Under the pieces are notes generated by a model. That model was not told the DNA's origin, did no database searches, and saw nothing but the letters and a program-made list of their open reading frames with translations. The position numbers and the translations under genes were made by a program. A stretch of 64,000 bases of DNA from contig NZ_QGGZ01000008.1 of assembly GCF_003148825.1 (NCBI RefSeq), forward strand, positions 1-64,000. The letters are read 5' to 3'. Numbering within the stretch: the stretch's first letter is position 1; each line of letters starts with the position of its first letter. Positions 60,360 through 64,000 of this stretch are shown piece by piece. Source of the DNA: Streptomyces sp. CG 926 (lineage in GTDB: Bacteria; Actinomycetota; Actinomycetes; Streptomycetales; Streptomycetaceae).

Positions 60360-62186
60360 GTGGCGCGCGACAACGCGGCTCCCACCATCCCGACGACTCA
60401 CCAGGAGCTCATCTCCTGGGTGGACGAGATCGCAGCCCTCACCCAGCCGGACCGCGTCGTCTGGTGCGACGGCTCCGAGGCCGAGTACGAGCGCCTGTGC
60501 GAGGAGCTCGTCGCCAAGGGAACGTTCAAGAAGCTCGACGAGACGAAGCGCCCGAACTCCTACTACGCCGCCTCCGACCCCTCCGACGTCGCGCGCGTCG
60601 AGGACCGGACCTTCATCTGCTCCGAGAAGGAGGAGGACGCGGGCCCGACGAACCACTGGAAGGCTCCTTCCGAGATGAAGGAGATGTTCTCCGGCGAGAA
60701 GGGCATCTTCCGCGGCTCCATGAAGGGCCGGACGATGTACGTCGTCCCGTTCTGCATGGGCCCCCTCGGCTCCGAGCTCTCCGCGATCGGCGTCGAGATC
60801 ACCGACTCCGCCTACGTCGCGGTCGCCATGCGCACCATGACCCGCATGGGCAAGGCCGTCCTCGACGAGCTCGGCACCGACGGATTCTTCGTCAAGGCCG
60901 TCCACACCCTCGGCGCTCCGCTCGCCGAGGGCGAGGCCGACGTGCCGTGGCCCTGCAACACCACCAAGTACATCTCGCACTTCCCCGAGACCCGCGAGAT
61001 CTGGTCCTACGGATCCGGCTACGGCGGCAACGCCCTCCTCGGCAAGAAGTGCTACGCCCTGCGCATCGCGTCCGTCATGGCCCGCGACGAGGGCTGGCTC
61101 GCCGAGCACATGCTGATCCTCAAGCTCACCCCGCCGGCCGGCGAGGGCGAGACCAAGTACGTCGCGGCCGCCTTCCCGTCCGCGTGCGGCAAGACCAACC
61201 TGGCCATGCTGGAGCCCACGATCTCCGGCTGGACCGTCGAGACCATCGGCGACGACATCGCCTGGATGCGCTTCGGCGAGGACGGTCGCCTCTACGCGAT
61301 CAACCCCGAGGCCGGCTTCTTCGGCGTCGCGCCCGGCACCGGCGAGCACACCAACGCCAACGCCATGAAGACCATGTACGCGAACACCGTCTTCACCAAC
61401 GTCGCGCTCACCGACGACGGCGACGTGTGGTGGGAGGGCATGACCGAAGAGGCGCCCGCGCACCTCGTCGACTGGAAGGGCAACGACTGGACTCCGGCCT
61501 CCGGGACCCCGGCCGCCCACCCCAACGCCCGCTTCGCCGTCCCGGCCTCCCAGTGCCCGACGATCGCCCCCGAGTGGGAGGACCCCAAGGGCGTCCCGAT
61601 CTCCGCGATCCTCTTCGGCGGCCGCCGCGCCTCCGCCGTGCCGCTGGTCACCGAGTCCTTCGACTGGAACCACGGCGTCTTCATCGGGTCGAACATCGCC
61701 TCCGAGAAGACCGCCGCCGCGGAGGGCAAGGTCGGCGAACTGCGCCGCGACCCCTTCGCCATGCTGCCGTTCTGCGGCTACAACATGGGCGACTACATGG
61801 GTCACTGGGTCAAGGTCGGCGCCGACAAGGACCAGGCCAAGCTCCCGAAGATCTACTACGTGAACTGGTTCCGCAAGAACGACGCGGGCAAGTTCGTGTG
61901 GCCCGGCTTCGGCGAGAACAGCCGCGTCCTGAAGTGGATCGTCGGCCGCCTCGACGGCACCGCCGAAGGCGTCGAGACCCCCATCGGCATCCTGCCGACC
62001 AAGGAGTCCCTCGACCTCGACGGCCTGGACCTCCCGGCCGAGGACCTCGACTTCCTCCTCACCGTCGACAAGGAGGTCTGGCGCGAGGAGGCCGCCCTGG
62101 TCCCCGAGCACCTCAACACCTACGGCGACCACACTCCCAAGGAGCTGTGGGACCAGTACCACGCACTCGTGGAGCGCCTGGGCTGA
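60360..62186 (+). CDS. pckA: phosphoenolpyruvate carboxykinase (GTP)
   Basis: A 608-residue GTP-dependent PEPCK converting oxaloacetate and GTP to PEP, GDP and CO2, for gluconeogenesis or anaplerosis. The P-loop FPSACGKTNLAM carries the mobile Cys typical of the GTP type; other marks are the metal-site SFDWNHGVFIG and the GTP-binding FRKNDAGKFVWPGFGENSRVLKW. GTG 60360 follows AAGGAGC; upstream in-frame starts lie in the leader. Ended by two tandem hairpins. Confidence 0.96.
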   Translation: MARDNAAPTIPTTHQELISWVDEIAALTQPDRVVWCDGSEAEYERLCEELVAKGTFKKLDETKRPNSYYAASDPSDVARVEDRTFICSEKEEDAGPTNHWKAPSEMKEMFSGEKGIFRGSMKGRTMYVVPFCMGPLGSELSAIGVEITDSAYVAVAMRTMTRMGKAVLDELGTDGFFVKAVHTLGAPLAEGEADVPWPCNTTKYISHFPETREIWSYGSGYGGNALLGKKCYALRIASVMARDEGWLAEHMLILKLTPPAGEGETKYVAAAFPSACGKTNLAMLEPTISGWTVETIGDDIAWMRFGEDGRLYAINPEAGFFGVAPGTGEHTNANAMKTMYANTVFTNVALTDDGDVWWEGMTEEAPAHLVDWKGNDWTPASGTPAAHPNARFAVPASQCPTIAPEWEDPKGVPISAILFGGRRASAVPLVTESFDWNHGVFIGSNIASEKTAAAEGKVGELRRDPFAMLPFCGYNMGDYMGHWVKVGADKDQAKLPKIYYVNWFRKNDAGKFVWPGFGENSRVLKWIVGRLDGTAEGVETPIGILPTKESLDLDGLDLPAEDLDFLLTVDKEVWREEAALVPEHLNTYGDHTPKELWDQYHALVERLG

Positions 62187-62219
62187 GCCAGGACGCGCCC
62201 TGAAGAAGGGCCATCGAAC

Positions 62220-62285
62220 GTGGGAGCCCCCGACCAAGCGGCGCCCACCGCTGTGGGAGCCCCCGACCAAGCGGCGCCCACCGCA
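62220..62285. repeat. tandem 33-bp repeat of a hairpin unit
   Basis: Units 62220-62252 and 62253-62285 differ only at the last base. Each carries arms GTGGGAGC / GCGCCCAC (one mismatch), so the array makes two identical hairpins between the convergent pckA and the 62297 gene, probably a doubled terminator. Confidence 0.9.
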
Positions 62286-62296
62286 GCACCGGCCTG

Positions 62297-62911
62297 TCAG
62301 GAAGAGCGTCCGCGCTCCTCCAGATAGGCCGTGTGCGTCTGCTGACGGCGGACCTCTGCTTCGCGGAGGTCCGCCGTCACTCTTTCCGCCTCCGCGTACA
62401 GCAGGTCCAGCTGACGCTCCAGATGGCGCTCCGGGGACTCCCCGCCCGGAGTCAACCGGCTCCACCAACGCGTCCGGTTGTACGTGTCCACGCACTCCGG
62501 AACGTCCCGCCGGATCGCCCGGGACAGCGCGTGCACCGCCTCCGGCTCGCCGGCCAGGACCTCCGCCACCCAACCCGGCTCCAGCAGCGCCCCGTACAGC
62601 TCCAGCAGTGCGGCCCACCGGTCTTCCGTCGTCGCCGGCAGCTCCACCTCGCCCAGGTACTCACCGAGCCGTGTGAAGTCCGCGCGCAGCGCGCCGACCT
62701 CCTCGCTCGGGTCGAAGGGCGGCGGCGCCACCCGCTCCGGCGGGGCGATCAGCGCGCCCGCCCCGTACAGCCCGGCGATCACCAGCGGCCCGTACGCGCC
62801 GGCCGCCCCGGCGAGGGTCAGGCCCACCCCGACCACACCGCACGCGGACCCCGTCAGGTTCTTGCGCGACTCCAGGTACCCGAGCATCCGGCGCGCCCTA
62901 TTGGTAGCCAC
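62297..62911 (-). CDS. membrane-anchored hypothetical protein
   Basis: A 204-residue protein: basic N-terminus (ATNRARRMLGYLESRKN), two hydrophobic stretches (about 18-36 and 39-57), then a helical soluble domain rich in Glu/Leu/Arg ending in a coiled coil (HLERQLDLLYAEAERVTADLREAEVRRQQ). Not recognised. GTG start behind AGGAGA; its first 14 bp overlap the end of the VWA gene upstream on the same strand, so the two are an operon. Confidence 0.8.
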   Translation of the reverse strand: MATNRARRMLGYLESRKNLTGSACGVVGVGLTLAGAAGAYGPLVIAGLYGAGALIAPPERVAPPPFDPSEEVGALRADFTRLGEYLGEVELPATTEDRWAALLELYGALLEPGWVAEVLAGEPEAVHALSRAIRRDVPECVDTYNRTRWWSRLTPGGESPERHLERQLDLLYAEAERVTADLREAEVRRQQTHTAYLEERGRSS

Positions 62912-64000
62912 GGATCTCCTCGAAGGCTCCGGCCAGCGAACGGTTCCCGCCGGTGGCGTCGAAGAGCCGCCCGCCGGTCAGTTCGGTGATGTGGGTGAGC
63001 TCCTTGCGGTCCGAGTCCCCGAACAGCACCGCGAAGACCGGCGTCTGCCGCTGCGCGGGCGGCAGGGCCGCGTAGAAGGAGTCGAAGTGCCCGGCCCCGA
63101 CCCCCTCGGTGTTCTCGCCGTCCGTCATCAGCACGATCGAGGTGAAGGCGTCCGCGCCGCCCTTGCCCAGGTGCTGGTACGCCGCCTCCAGACTGCCGTA
63201 CACCGCCGTACCCCCGTCCGGCTCCAGCGACTTCACGTCCCCTCGGATCGCGTCCAGGGCCGGCCCCGGATTGCCGGGTTCCACGACGTGCGTCCGCACC
63301 TTCTTCACCTTGGACCCGAAGGGCAGCAACGTCACCTCCTCACGGTCGCGGAACCGCTGCCCGGTACCCGAACTCCCCGAACCCGTCAGATCGGTGAGCG
63401 CCGCCTTCAGCCGCCCGATCCGGTCCTCCTCGCTCATCGAACCCGAGGTGTCCAGCACGTACACCGTCCGTGAGGGCCGGCGCAGCTCGTTCTCGTAGCC
63501 GGCCAGCAGCCCGTCCGCCACCGAACGCGACCCCGGGAAGGGCAGCTCGCGCCGCTTCTCCGGGTCCAACCCGGCGGCCGGCGTCACCCCGGCCGCGACC
63601 GGGCGGCGGAAGGTCTGCTCGGTGATCGCCTTCTGCGCCTGCGGGCCCGTCAGATACTCCGTCAGCGCCCGCCCCGAGTCACGCGCCCCGGCCGGGGCCG
63701 AGGTCAGCAACGTCAGCGGATAGTGGGCGGTGACCACACCGTCGCGCGGCCGGATCACCGTCAGCGGAGCCCCGGCCCCCTTGGCGTCCCGGTTCATCGA
63801 CAGCAGCACCGACTCGTAGTTCACGAGCGCGTCCACGTCCCCGCGCTTGGCGTAGGCGGTCGCCAGCCAGCCCGAGGAGCCCGAGGTCAGCTTCTGCCCG
63901 GCGAAGAACTCCTTCAGCCGGGGCGTGGCCGCCCGCACGTCCGCGTCGCTCAGCGCCGCCTGCGCGCCCGACAGCCCCGAGGCCACCGACACCAGCGCCG
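62898..64000 (-). CDS. VWA-domain protein with solute-binding-like N-terminal part (5' end outside window)
   Basis: Partial: the frame is open to the window edge, so the N-terminus is missing. The visible 367 residues contain the second half of a periplasmic-binding-protein-like fold (VDALVNYESVLLSMN, TVIRPRDGVVTAHYPLTLL, ALTEYLTGPQAQKAI) followed by a von Willebrand A domain with an intact metal site DTSGSMSEED and the matching GGTAVYGSLEAAY and MTDGENTEG. The layout resembles bacterial surface or export-linked substrate-binding/VWA proteins; the ligand is unknown. It forms an operon with the downstream membrane protein. Confidence 0.85.
   Translation of the reverse strand, partial: ALVSVASGLSGAQAALSDADVRAATPRLKEFFAGQKLTSGSSGWLATAYAKRGDVDALVNYESVLLSMNRDAKGAGAPLTVIRPRDGVVTAHYPLTLLTSAPAGARDSGRALTEYLTGPQAQKAITEQTFRRPVAAGVTPAAGLDPEKRRELPFPGSRSVADGLLAGYENELRRPSRTVYVLDTSGSMSEEDRIGRLKAALTDLTGSGSSGTGQRFRDREEVTLLPFGSKVKKVRTHVVEPGNPGPALDAIRGDVKSLEPDGGTAVYGSLEAAYQHLGKGGADAFTSIVLMTDGENTEGVGAGHFDSFYAALPPAQRQTPVFAVLFGDSDRKELTHITELTGGRLFDATGGNRSLAGAFEEIRGYQ

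Overview
The window is high-GC, coding-dense actinomycete DNA. A Streptomyces chromosome is the best fit: an afsQ-type two-component system with a sigQ-like sigma factor, a mycothiol conjugate amidase, an acyl-CoA carboxylase with a separate epsilon subunit, a GTP-type PEP carboxykinase, many GTG/TTG starts, and an LAxTG (class E sortase) substrate. The gene order from the afsQ locus to pckA matches, from memory, the core-chromosome order of S. coelicolor. No tRNA, rRNA, CRISPR array or transposase was seen.

Layout. (1) 0.1-6.7 kb: a poly-gamma-glutamate (PGA)-type locus. A divergent membrane-anchored putative hydrolase faces an operon of a double-HAMP membrane protein without an output domain, CapB, CapC and an NlpC/P60 peptidase. 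No CapA is present in the window. (2) 6.8-10.6 kb: sigQ facing afsQ1-afsQ2-lipoprotein, with a perfect AfsQ1-type box between them. (3) 10.7-16.5 kb: hexose-phosphate mutase, purine nucleoside phosphorylase, a gamma-glutamylcyclotransferase-like protein, an LpdA-type flavoprotein and a DeoR regulator. (4) 16.7-18.2 kb: a secreted CHAP hydrolase with a recent 291-bp internal duplication. (5) 18.2-26.5 kb: biotin-dependent acyl-CoA carboxylase genes (alpha, epsilon, beta) with Maf, a 44-residue membrane protein and BirA, plus an MFS protein. (6) 26.6-31.6 kb: class III adenylate cyclase, enoyl-CoA hydratase, a GAF-GGDEF diguanylate cyclase behind a near-consensus BldD-like palindrome, and hutH. 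(7) 31.7-38.1 kb: sortase substrate, L,D-transpeptidase lipoprotein, double-GNAT protein behind a (TGCCG)14 microsatellite, an XRE regulator divergent from an alcohol dehydrogenase, and msrA. (8) 38.1-43.4 kb: an M48 peptidase between two paralogous membrane-anchored proteins, then a gamma-type PLP enzyme. (9) 43.4-50.8 kb: repeat-rich intergenic DNA, a minimal sigma-like factor with a small membrane protein, MarR, threonine dehydratase, a DrrAB-type ABC exporter, GreA, a DUF4307 protein and Mca. (10) 51.1-57.1 kb: an island-like stretch with a membrane STAND NTPase with TPRs, a metallopeptidase-like lipoprotein and a lone large serine recombinase. (11) 57.2-64 kb: a YyaL-type thioredoxin-domain protein, a hemolysin III family protein, pckA, and a VWA/solute-binding protein cut by the window end.

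Themes. Signalling is dense (two sigma factors, a two-component system, cAMP and c-di-GMP synthases, DeoR, XRE and MarR regulators). At least eight genes carry a TANNNT-like -10 element 6-7 nt before the start codon and no Shine-Dalgarno sequence, which suggests leaderless transcripts. The best candidates for undescribed biology are the CapA-less PGA-type locus, the M48 peptidase/paralogue trio and the STAND NTPase island. All functions are inferred by reading the sequence; no database search was run.
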